64,000 bases of DNA from Actinoallomurus sp963850195. Its GTDB lineage: Bacteria; Actinomycetota; Actinomycetes; Streptosporangiales; Streptosporangiaceae. The stretch covers positions 2,170,001-2,234,000 of the forward strand of contig CAWKKD010000005.1 in the NCBI GenBank assembly GCA_963850195.1, in the 5' to 3' direction. Made by a program: the position numbers and the translations under genes. Under the pieces are notes generated by a model. That model worked only from the letters and a program-made list of their open reading frames with translations, had not been told where the DNA came from and ran no database searches. Shown one piece after another: positions 26,726 to 34,524 of this stretch (the stretch's first letter is position 1; every line of letters starts with the position of its first letter).

Positions 26726-27172
26726 TTGGGAAATCCCTACGGCATGCCGGGACAGCCTCAGCCCGGCGGCTGGCCCGCCGCTCCGCAGCAGTCTCTCCCG
26801 CTTCCGCAGCAGCAGCCGCAGTACCAGCGCCCGACGGGCCGGCGTACCGACAACGACAAGGGCTTCTTCGGCGCGCTCTTCGACTTCGGCTTCGACAACT
26901 TCATCGCGCCGAAGCTGGTCAAGTTCCTGTTCGTGATCTCTCTGATCGGCATCACGATCTACACGATCGTGATGGTCGTGGCGGGATTCGGGATGCTGTC
27001 GCAGGGCGCCCAGAGCCAGCAGGCGGCCGGGGTCCTGCTGGTCGCGCTGTCGCCGTTCGCCTGGTTCATCGGCCTGATCGTGATCCGGCTCTACCTGGAG
27101 CTGGCGATCGTCATGTTCAAGATCAGCGATGACATCAAGGACATCCGTGACAGCGGCGCGATGAACCGCTGA
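26726..27172 (+). CDS. DUF4282 domain membrane protein (intact paralogue)
   Basis: A TTG at 26726, 7 bases after AGGAGA, gives 148 residues beginning MGNPYGMPGQPQ. The first 45 residues are Pro/Gln-rich. The DUF4282 domain follows (GFFGALFDFGFDNFIAPKLVKFLF...) with two transmembrane helices and an amphipathic end (MFKISDDIKDIRD). Upstream ATGs in the same frame run through the repeat region and lack a ribosome-binding site. It is the intact counterpart of the broken gene at 22105, and the two bracket the kinase pair. Confidence 0.82.
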   Translation: MGNPYGMPGQPQPGGWPAAPQQSLPLPQQQPQYQRPTGRRTDNDKGFFGALFDFGFDNFIAPKLVKFLFVISLIGITIYTIVMVVAGFGMLSQGAQSQQAAGVLLVALSPFAWFIGLIVIRLYLELAIVMFKISDDIKDIRDSGAMNR

Positions 27173-27176
27173 GCGT

Positions 27177-27207
27177 GTCAGGGGCCGCCCGACGGGCGGC
27201 CCCTGAC
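27177..27207. terminator. Bidirectional terminator between DUF4282 and typA genes
   Basis: A perfect 14-bp stem, GTCAGGGGCCGCCC with GGGCGGCCCCTGAC, and a 3-base loop sit between two convergent genes, 4 bases after one stop and 7 bases after the other. Confidence 0.88.
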
Positions 27208-27214
27208 GGACGTC

Positions 27215-29071
27215 CTAGGCCTGGCCGCGCTTGCTGCGGGCGCGGGTGCGCTCGCGCTCCTTGGAGTCCAGGATGACCTTGCGCAGCCGGATGGCCCCCG
27301 GGGTGAGCTCGACGCACTCGTCGTCGGCGACGAACTCCAGCGCCGCCTCCAGGCTCAGCGCGCGCGGCGGCGTGAGCCGCTCGAAGGCCTCGGCGGTCGA
27401 GGACCGCACGTTGGTCTTCTGCTTCTCCTTGGTGATGTTGACGTCCATGTCGTCGGCGCGGGAGTTCTCGCCGATGATCATGCCCTCGTACACCTCGGTG
27501 GTCGGAGGGACGAACATCGTGCCGCGTTCTTGCAGGTTGAACATGGCGTACGCGGTGGCAGCGCCGGCCCGGTCGGAGATCAGAGAGCCGGTCGGCCGGG
27601 TGCGCAGCTCGCCGAACCACGGCTCGTAGCCCTCGAAGACCTGGTGGGCGATGCCGGTGCCCCGCGTCTCGGTGAGGAACTCGGTGCGGAACCCGATCAG
27701 GCCACGGGCCGGGACCAGGAACTCCATCCGGATCCAGCCGGTGCCGTGGTTGGTCATCTGCTCCATGCGGCCCTTACGGACCGCGAGGAGCTGCGTGATG
27801 GCGCCGAGGTACTCCTCGGGCGCGTCCACGGTGAGGCGCTCGACCGGCTCGTGCCGCTTGCCGTCGATCTCCTTGGTGACGACGCGCGGCTTGCCGATGG
27901 TCAGCTCGTAGCCCTCGCGGCGCATGGTCTCGACGAGGATCGCCAGCGCGAGCTCGCCCCGGCCCTGGACCTCCCAGGAGTCGGGCCGCTCGGTCTCCAG
28001 CACCCGGATGGAGACGTTACCGATCAGCTCGCGGTCCAGCCGGTCCTTGACCAGACGCGCGGTGACCTTGGTGCCCTTCTCCCGGCCCGAGAGAGGCCCG
28101 GTGTTGGTACCGAGCCTCATCGAGATGGCGGGCTCGTCGACCGTGATGAACGGCAGCGGGCGCGGGTCCTCCGGGTCGGCGAGCGTGTCACCGATCATGA
28201 TTTCCGGGATGCCGGCGATGGCGATGATGTCGCCCGGCCCTGCCTCCTCGGCCGGCTTGCGCTCCAGCGCCTCGGTCATCAGCAGTTCGGTGATCTTCAC
28301 CCGGTCGATGGTGCCGTCGTGCTTGCACCACGCGACCTGCTGGCCCTTCTTGATGGTGCCGGCGTGCACCCGACACAGGGCGATCCGGCCGAGGTAGGAG
28401 CTGGCGTCCAGGTTGGTCACGTGCGCCTGCAGCGGCGTGTTCGGGTCGTACGACGGGGCCGGGATCGTCTCCCTGATCACCTGGAACAGCGGCTCGAGAT
28501 CCTCGCTGTCCGGCAGACCGCCGTTCTCGGGCTTGTTGAGGCTGGCCCGGCCGGCCCTCGCGGAGGCGTACACGATGGGGAAGTCGATCTGCTCCTCGGA
28601 CGCGTCGAGGTCCAGGAACAGCTCGTACGTCTCGTCGACCACCTCGGAGATCCGGGCGTCGGGCCGGTCGACCTTGTTCACGACGAGGATCACGGGGAGC
28701 TTGGCGCTGAGCGCCTTGCGGAGCACGAAGCGGGTCTGCGGCAGCGGTCCCTCGGAGGCGTCCACGAGCAGGACCACGCCGTCGACCATCGACAGGCCGC
28801 GCTCGACCTCACCGCCGAAGTCGGCGTGCCCGGGCGTGTCGATGATGTTGATCGTGGTGCCGCCGTGCAGGACGGCGGTGTTCTTCGCGAGAATCGTGAT
28901 GCCCTTCTCGCGCTCCAGATCGTTGGAGTCCATGACCCGCTCGTCGACGTCCTGGTTCTCCCGGAACGCGCCGGACTGCCAGAGCATGGCGTCGACGAGA
29001 GTGGTCTTGCCGTGGTCGACGTGGGCGACGATGGCGACGTTGCGGAGATCGTCCCGGATGGCGATGGGCAT
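27215..29071 (-). CDS. typA: Ribosome-associated GTPase TypA/BipA
   Basis: A 618-residue translational GTPase starting MPIAIRDDLRNVAIVAHVDHGKTT. G1 (AHVDHGKTT), the switch region (EREKGITILAK), G3 (DTPGHADF) and G4 (NKVDRPDA) are intact, followed by EF-G-like domains and the TypA-specific C-terminal domain (EYLGAITQLLAVRKGRM...). It acts on the ribosome under stress or low temperature. The frame extends to 29128, but this ATG matches the conserved family start. Confidence 0.95.
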   Translation of the reverse strand: MPIAIRDDLRNVAIVAHVDHGKTTLVDAMLWQSGAFRENQDVDERVMDSNDLEREKGITILAKNTAVLHGGTTINIIDTPGHADFGGEVERGLSMVDGVVLLVDASEGPLPQTRFVLRKALSAKLPVILVVNKVDRPDARISEVVDETYELFLDLDASEEQIDFPIVYASARAGRASLNKPENGGLPDSEDLEPLFQVIRETIPAPSYDPNTPLQAHVTNLDASSYLGRIALCRVHAGTIKKGQQVAWCKHDGTIDRVKITELLMTEALERKPAEEAGPGDIIAIAGIPEIMIGDTLADPEDPRPLPFITVDEPAISMRLGTNTGPLSGREKGTKVTARLVKDRLDRELIGNVSIRVLETERPDSWEVQGRGELALAILVETMRREGYELTIGKPRVVTKEIDGKRHEPVERLTVDAPEEYLGAITQLLAVRKGRMEQMTNHGTGWIRMEFLVPARGLIGFRTEFLTETRGTGIAHQVFEGYEPWFGELRTRPTGSLISDRAGAATAYAMFNLQERGTMFVPPTTEVYEGMIIGENSRADDMDVNITKEKQKTNVRSSTAEAFERLTPPRALSLEAALEFVADDECVELTPGAIRLRKVILDSKERERTRARSKRGQA

Positions 29072-29609
29072 ACGTGCGGGTCTCGCTTCGGTTGTTTTGG
29101 GAGTCGCCGCGGGATCCACGCGGCACATGCCAGTCTACTTGGCCCACCGAGGGCGATAGGTCGCCCGCCGATCCACGCCGGAAACGACGGATTCGTCCAG
29201 CAACAGTCCGGCACCGGACATGCGCGCCATGTATTGGCAACCGATTCGGCGTAGTCTGCGTCGAAGGATGTGCGGGACGTCCCGATCCTGGCCGGAGCAT
29301 TCAACGGGACGTCCCGCATCCGTCCTCTCACGCGCCCACGCCGCCCGTACGACGAGCGTTCGACACTCGCACCACAGGCCGCGCGCGTTCATCAGGCCAT
29401 CAGCCGCCCGCGACGTCCAGCCGGCCCCACACCCAGCCTCGGCGGCCAGTCCTGAGCGCCCCGATCTCAGAGCGCCGCGTGGCCGGGGCAGCGCCACTCC
29501 CTCGGCAGGTCGGACCGCACACGCACAACCGCGTCTCAGGGCTCGAACCTGAGCTTGGTCACCTGGCCGGAGAACGCCTCGGCCGCACCGGTAGACGCGG
29601 CCTGGGCGG
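29072..29609. other. 538-base intergenic region with paired palindromes
   Basis: No convincing gene. The open frames here lack start signals and family resemblance. Its notable content is two identical 12-base palindromes CGGGACGTCCCG at 29273-29284 and 29305-29316, 32 bases apart centre to centre. A less GC-rich stretch (GTATTGGCAACCGATTCGGCGTAG, read in part) lies just before them and could hold a promoter. Confidence 0.5.
29273..29316. promoter_or_regulatory. Tandem CGGGACGTCCCG operator-like palindromes
   Basis: Two perfect, identical 12-base palindromes spaced about three helical turns apart are seen directly. The half-site GGGACG is also the unit of the four-part operator at 55253-55302 in the integrative element; whether this is more than chance is unknown. 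Confidence 0.5.
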
Positions 29610-29906
29610 TCAGGCGCCGCCGAGGTGGCGTTCGAGCGTTTCGACCTTGCTGGTCAGGCCGTCCGCGACGCCGTCGCGGATGTCGGCCTTGAGCACGACG
29701 CTGACCCGCGGCGCGCGGGCGGCGACCGCCTCGACCGCGCGCCGGATGACGTCCATCACCTCGTCCCATTCGCCCTCGACGCTGGTGAACATCGCGTCGG
29801 TGCGGTTGGGCAGGCCGCTCTCCCGTACGACCCGCACGGCGTCGGCGACGTACTCCCCCACCGACTCGCCGACGCCGAGCGGGGTCACGGAGAATGCAGC
29901 GATCAT
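29610..29906 (-). CDS. MTH1187/YqgV-family thiamine-binding protein
   Basis: A 98-residue protein starting MIAAFSVTPLGVGESVGEYV with the family pattern NRTDAMFTSVEGEWDEVMDVIRRAVEAV and RVSVVLKADIRDG. MTH1187-type proteins form ferredoxin-fold tetramers, and some bind thiamine. A strong AAGGAG precedes ATG 29906. It overlaps the NUDIX gene by 4 bases (ATGA), so the two form an operon. Confidence 0.88.
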   Translation of the reverse strand: MIAAFSVTPLGVGESVGEYVADAVRVVRESGLPNRTDAMFTSVEGEWDEVMDVIRRAVEAVAARAPRVSVVLKADIRDGVADGLTSKVETLERHLGGA

Positions 29907-30295
29907 GATGACTCCTTGAGATGGACCCGCAGCGCCTCCAGCACGCAGAGGTCGGCCGGCAACCACGCCACGTCGAAGAGTTCGTCCTCGGAGAGCCAGC
30001 GCAGGTCGGAGTGTTCGAGCGCCTGCGGCTCGCCCTCGGAGAGGGTCGCGGTCCAGACGTGCATGACGTAGCCGTTGTGCAGCGGCCACTCCTCGCCGAC
30101 GCGCTGGCCGACCACGATGCCGACGCCGAGCTCCTCCCGGCACTCCCGGATGATCGCCTCCTCGTCGGTCTCACCGGGCTCGACCTTGCCGCCGGGGAAC
30201 TCCCAGCCGCCGGCCAGCTCGGGCGGCTCCGACCGCTGCGCGGCCAGCAGCCGGCCATCGGCGATGATCGCCGCACCTACGACAAGGCTGGGCAT
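29903..30295 (-). CDS. NUDIX hydrolase, MutT/8-oxo-dGTPase-like
   Basis: A 130-residue protein with a complete Nudix box (GGKVEPGETDEEAIIRECREEL) from about residue 35 and the MutT-like N-terminus VVGAAIIADGRLLAAQRS. It probably cleanses oxidised or non-canonical nucleotides such as 8-oxo-dGTP or modified CTP. First gene of a two-gene unit with the thiamine-binding-like protein. The 108 bases upstream hold no further gene. Confidence 0.88.
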   Translation of the reverse strand: MPSLVVGAAIIADGRLLAAQRSEPPELAGGWEFPGGKVEPGETDEEAIIRECREELGVGIVVGQRVGEEWPLHNGYVMHVWTATLSEGEPQALEHSDLRWLSEDELFDVAWLPADLCVLEALRVHLKESS

Positions 30296-30403
30296 GGCGT
30301 ACCGTCCCTCTCATCCGCGGTCGGCACACCGCCGGACCGGTTCTGCCCCCACTTCACCAGTGACCTGGGGATTCCAAGGCGTTGACACGCTGGGACCGAG
30401 CGG

Positions 30404-31540
30404 TCATCGCCTTTCCGTCGGACCGTTGTGGCCGTTGTGCGCGGGGGGCCGGGTGAACCCGACGGGTCCTCCTGGGTAGGTCTTGTAGTTCTGGAGCTTC
30501 ACCACGTCGCCGGTGTGCGGGGCGACGATCATGATGCCCTTCTGCGGGTTGTAGACGATGCCGACGTGCCCAGGTCCGCTGTGTCCCGGAAGGTACTCGA
30601 AGTACACGAGGTCACCGGGTTGTTCCTGGCCCTTCGGCACCTTCGCGCCCCACCAGTACTGGGCGTCCGACAGGCGGGGGATCCCGATGCCGGCGCTCCG
30701 GTACGCGGCGCTGGTCAGGCCGGAGCAGTCGAAGCTGTTCGGGCCGACCGCGCCGTAGACGTACGGCTTGCCGATCTGCGCCCTGGCGAAGTCGATCACC
30801 CTGGCGACGACGGCGTTGGGGGCGGCCGGGGCACCGTCCAGCTCGACGCATGTCGGGCCGTTCGCCTGCACCACGTCGAAGCTGCCGCCCGCGTAGCGCT
30901 TCGCCCACGACAGGACGTTGTTCACGTACTGCACCGAGTGGTTGTAGGCGAAGATCGCGGTACGGGTGCGGTTCGGCGCGCCGCTGTGCTTCAGGTAACG
31001 CGCCGCGCCGGGGATGGCGTCGGCCGGGTCGTAGCGGTCCTTCTTGCCGTCGCCGTTGCCGTCGACGCCGAAGCCGTTCCAGGTGCCGGCGAGGAACTGC
31101 ATCGGGCCGCCGGCCCCGGCGAAGTTCTCGCCGCTGTGCACGCCCGGCGCGTTGGACTGCCCGTGGTCGGTCTCGATCTTGCCGATGCCCGCGAGGAGGT
31201 TCCACGGCAGGCCGAACTGCTGGCCGGCCTTCTTGTAGTACTGGAGGTAGTTGGCCGGGATGCCGCCCGCGTCCGAGGACTGCCGGGGCTGCGAGGCGGC
31301 GCTCGCGGTGTCGGTGCAGTCACCGCCGCCGGCGCTCTGGTAGAGCTGGTTCGCGCCGAAGAACAACGGGACCGCCATGAGGCTCATCAGGAAGAGCGCG
31401 GCGGCGCCCCCCGCGATGATGAGCGGCAGCCCGACCGCCCCGTGGTCCGACCGGGCGAAATGGTTTGAGGAGAACGTACGACGGCCGTTCTTACGCCCCC
31501 CGAAGCCGACGCCGAGCGCGAGGTGCCGGCGAAACTTCAT
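30404..31540 (-). CDS. T4SS-type bifunctional cell-wall hydrolase: lytic transglycosylase plus NlpC/P60
   Basis: ATG 31540 (AAGGA upstream) gives 378 residues. A membrane helix near residues 38-62 is followed by an SLT transglycosylase domain (NLLAGIGKIETDHGQS, catalytic Glu; GGPMQFLAGTWNGFG). An NlpC/P60 domain follows, with catalytic Cys in NSFDCSGLTSAAY and His in GPGHVGIVYNP. Gram-positive conjugation systems use such enzymes to open peptidoglycan for the channel. It is the last gene of the cluster running from 42006. Confidence 0.92.
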   Translation of the reverse strand: MKFRRHLALGVGFGGRKNGRRTFSSNHFARSDHGAVGLPLIIAGGAAALFLMSLMAVPLFFGANQLYQSAGGGDCTDTASAASQPRQSSDAGGIPANYLQYYKKAGQQFGLPWNLLAGIGKIETDHGQSNAPGVHSGENFAGAGGPMQFLAGTWNGFGVDGNGDGKKDRYDPADAIPGAARYLKHSGAPNRTRTAIFAYNHSVQYVNNVLSWAKRYAGGSFDVVQANGPTCVELDGAPAAPNAVVARVIDFARAQIGKPYVYGAVGPNSFDCSGLTSAAYRSAGIGIPRLSDAQYWWGAKVPKGQEQPGDLVYFEYLPGHSGPGHVGIVYNPQKGIMIVAPHTGDVVKLQNYKTYPGGPVGFTRPPAHNGHNGPTERR

Positions 31541-31550
31541 CTCATGTCCT

Positions 31551-32171
31551 TCACTTGTCTCCCACGTCCGCAGGCTGGAACGCGAAGGCCACCCAGCCAC
31601 CGCCGGACCTCGTCATCGTCACGGCGTACTGCTGGCTGGAGTCGCTCGTGGCGCCTCCCTTCGTGATGTGCTGGGTTCCGGTCACAAGGAAGATGAGCTG
31701 GTCCTTGCCGATGTCGCGGATCGAGTCGAGCCGCGCGTCGGAGGTGGAGACCTCACGGTCCTGGTTGCGCTGCGCGAGCAGGCCCGGTGCGGCCGAGTCG
31801 CGCTGGAGCTGGCTCGCCAGATCGGCGGTGACCATGCCCTGCAGCCGGCCCGCGTAGGCCTTCGGGTCCTCGTCGAAGCGGTAGGTGCCGTACGCCGCCG
31901 TGAAGCGGCGCGCGGTGTCGGCCGCCGTGGTGAAGTCCTTCTGGGTGAAGGGCAGCAGGGAGTAGATGTCGTAGGAGCCCGGTGACGGCGCAGGGCCGGT
32001 CACCGGAGGCAGGCTCGTCGGCACGGTCGACGACGGAGCCGGCGTCGCCGACGGCTTCACGTGGGCGTGGCCGTCGCTCCCGCCGCCGAACGTCAAGAAG
32101 ATGCCGACGGCGGCCAGCACGACGACCAGCCCAGCGAACACAAGCTTGCGCTGACGGTCCGTCAGCTCCAT
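31551..32171 (-). CDS. Membrane-anchored extracytoplasmic protein of the T4SS-like cluster (possible VirB8/TcpC-like fold)
   Basis: A 206-residue protein with one helix (LVFAGLVVVLAAVGIFLTF) near residues 10-28, a Pro/Ser/Thr-rich spacer, and an extracytoplasmic domain of about 140 residues. The layout of cytoplasmic stub, one helix and NTF2-like-sized domain resembles VirB8/TcpC components, but I see no decisive motif. It lies between the VirB6-like gene (7-base gap) and the hydrolase (10-base gap). Confidence 0.7.
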   Translation of the reverse strand: MELTDRQRKLVFAGLVVVLAAVGIFLTFGGGSDGHAHVKPSATPAPSSTVPTSLPPVTGPAPSPGSYDIYSLLPFTQKDFTTAADTARRFTAAYGTYRFDEDPKAYAGRLQGMVTADLASQLQRDSAAPGLLAQRNQDREVSTSDARLDSIRDIGKDQLIFLVTGTQHITKGGATSDSSQQYAVTMTRSGGGWVAFAFQPADVGDK

Positions 32172-32178
32172 CGGTGCC

Positions 32179-34524
32179 TCATTCTCCGTCGTCGTCGCGT
32201 TTCACCGGGCGCAGCCAGAACGGCATCTCCGGAGTGGCCTCGCGGGACTTGCCCGACCACAGCGGCGGCGGCGTACGCCCGCCGTCGCCGGAGGCGCCGC
32301 CACCGGAGGAGCTGCCGCCGCCCGATGCCGGCTCGTTGCGCCGGGCGCCCGCCGCGGGGTCGCGCTTGGGCGGGGTGCTGGCACCGCCCTGGTCGCGCCG
32401 CGAGCCGGTACGCGCGCTCGCGCCGCCGCTACCGCCGCCGAACCAGCCGCGGCCGCCGCCCGACGAACCCTCGTTCTTGTCGTTGCCGCCGCCGAACCAG
32501 CCACGGCCACCGGGGTTCTCGCCGCCGGAGGGCTGTCGTGGTTGTGGTGGACGGCCGCCGCCCTGGCCCCCGGCGCCGCGGCCGCCGGCACCCCAGCTCG
32601 GCCCGGTCGGCGCGGAAGGCGGACGGCTGCCGATGGAGGCCGGCGGACGGCGTTCCTCGCGCGGAGGCGGGCCGCCCGCGGGCGGCCGGGTGGAGCCACC
32701 GGCCGGTCGCGAGCCCCAGAGCCCGGTCGACCGGCCGCCCGATGGAGCCTGCGAGCGCGGAGAGAGGTTCAGCGGAGGTGCGCTCCCACGCGACGTCCCG
32801 GCCGCCTTGGCGGCGAGCTGGGAGGCGCGGCCACGCCGGTCGGCGCCGATCCCGGCCGCCGCGTCGCGGCCGGACAGGTCGGCCTCGTCTCCCATGAGAC
32901 TCGGTGCGCCCGACAGCGCCGTGGACTCGCGCTTGGCCCAGCGGCCGAGCCGGTAGCCCGCGCTGCCCGGGATCGCCGCCGTGGCGACGGCCGTGCTGCG
33001 CTTGCGCGTCTCGCGTACCGCCTGCTCGAGATGTTCCTCGCTCTTGCGGGACCCGACGGCGGAGTAACCGACCGCGGCGAACAGATGCTGGAACGGTTTG
33101 CGATAAATGAAGGCGGCGAGTGTGACCAGGGAGATCAGCAGAATCTGGAGGCCCCACGGCAGGCTCTCGGCCATCACCAGGCCGTAGCACCACAGCAGCA
33201 GGGCGAGCACTCCGATCAGGGCCGCCTGTTTCAGCAGGGTGGACAGCAGCAGCTCGAACCAGCGCACCGCGATCACCCGGCCGACGCCCGGATGGATGCC
33301 GATGCCCAGGAAGATCGGTCCCGCCACGAGGAGCAGCAGGAACGAGATCTTCAAGATCATCAACATCACCGCGATGATGAGGACGAGCAGCCCCGCCACG
33401 AGCGCGGCCAGCAACGCCCCGAACGAGACGGCGAGCCGCGACGTCCAGTTCTTCCCCTGGAACAGCGGATAGGCGCCCGGATCGTGGTCCTTGATGTCCT
33501 TGGCGACCGCCTTGTAGTCGTCCGCCTTCTTACCGAGGTCCACCTTCCCGGTGGTGCTCTCGGTCAGGTCGACCGTCTGCGACGACAGCAGCCTTTCCGC
33601 GTTCGCCTGGACGATCTTGCTCTTGGAGTCGTCGGTGCCGAACTCGCCCATCAGCCACGGCTTGCAGACCAGCGTCACCCACAGCCCGTTGGCGTTACGG
33701 GTCACGGCGTCGTTCTGCACGGTCTGCTGGGCGTTCGGGCCGCCCGGGATGCATCCCGCGCCGGTGGCGTTGCTCTGTGGAAGCGCCGCGTTGAACGCGG
33801 CCGTCGCCCCGTTGGAGACCTTCGTGCCCATGGTCGTGAAGTCGCCGGGTCTGGCGATCAGCCAGATCAGCGCGACCATGGCCACCACCATCCAGATGGT
33901 GCCCTCGGCCACCTTGCTGGCCCGCCGCCGGATCAGACCCCACCAGGCCAGCCACAGCGCGCCGAGGATCACGACCCACGACCAGTACTTGGCGCCGAAC
34001 GTGTTGCCCATGCCGCGGATGACGCCGTCGACCGTCTTCTTCAGCCAGCCGAGCAGCGACTCCGACGCCGCGGCCTCGTAGATGGTGATCGTCGTCCGGT
34101 CGAAGGCCTTCGCCAAGGTGAAGACCACGTTGGAGACCGAGTTGCCCACCATGGCCATGGCGTCCGAGCAGCCCATGTCGACCGCGTACCAGGTCTGCCC
34201 CGACGTACCGAACCGGTCGTAGTAGCTGATCTTGTTCGGGTCGGCCTTCTGGAGCTGCGAGCTCGGGTAGTCCGGCGGCTTGACCATGCCGTCGATGCCG
34301 GCGCCGTACTGTTCAGGGGAGGGATGGTCGGCGGGGGCACACGCGTCGTTCGGATTGGAACCCGGCGCGGTGGGAAACGGCGGTGCCGGATCTGCGCTGG
34401 CCACGCCCATCGGGCTGAGGACGATGACGGCCATCAGCATCAGGACGAGAAGCGACCTGCGCTTGGCTCGTGGCCTCTTCTCCTCCGCGGCTTTTCGCCG
34501 GCGGACGAAGGCTTTCACCCTCAT
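32179..34524 (-). CDS. VirB6/TrbL-like polytopic T4SS membrane protein
   Basis: A 781-residue protein starting at ATG 34524 behind AGGAGG. A signal-like helix is followed by an extracytoplasmic segment, then about seven hydrophobic helices (including FGALLAALVAGLLVLIIAVMLMILKISFLLLLVAGPIFL). The last 260 residues are cytoplasmic and low complexity, rich in Gly, Pro, Ser and Arg, with two GRGWFGGG repeats. This is the layout of VirB6/TrbL-type channel subunits. It overlaps the virB4 stop by 4 bases. Confidence 0.85.
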   Translation of the reverse strand: MRVKAFVRRRKAAEEKRPRAKRRSLLVLMLMAVIVLSPMGVASADPAPPFPTAPGSNPNDACAPADHPSPEQYGAGIDGMVKPPDYPSSQLQKADPNKISYYDRFGTSGQTWYAVDMGCSDAMAMVGNSVSNVVFTLAKAFDRTTITIYEAAASESLLGWLKKTVDGVIRGMGNTFGAKYWSWVVILGALWLAWWGLIRRRASKVAEGTIWMVVAMVALIWLIARPGDFTTMGTKVSNGATAAFNAALPQSNATGAGCIPGGPNAQQTVQNDAVTRNANGLWVTLVCKPWLMGEFGTDDSKSKIVQANAERLLSSQTVDLTESTTGKVDLGKKADDYKAVAKDIKDHDPGAYPLFQGKNWTSRLAVSFGALLAALVAGLLVLIIAVMLMILKISFLLLLVAGPIFLGIGIHPGVGRVIAVRWFELLLSTLLKQAALIGVLALLLWCYGLVMAESLPWGLQILLISLVTLAAFIYRKPFQHLFAAVGYSAVGSRKSEEHLEQAVRETRKRSTAVATAAIPGSAGYRLGRWAKRESTALSGAPSLMGDEADLSGRDAAAGIGADRRGRASQLAAKAAGTSRGSAPPLNLSPRSQAPSGGRSTGLWGSRPAGGSTRPPAGGPPPREERRPPASIGSRPPSAPTGPSWGAGGRGAGGQGGGRPPQPRQPSGGENPGGRGWFGGGNDKNEGSSGGGRGWFGGGSGGASARTGSRRDQGGASTPPKRDPAAGARRNEPASGGGSSSGGGASGDGGRTPPPLWSGKSREATPEMPFWLRPVKRDDDGE

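Noticed and set aside
29135..29497. 120-residue minus-strand frame upstream of typA
   Set aside because: No ribosome-binding site, composition unlike real proteins here, and it runs through the palindromes.
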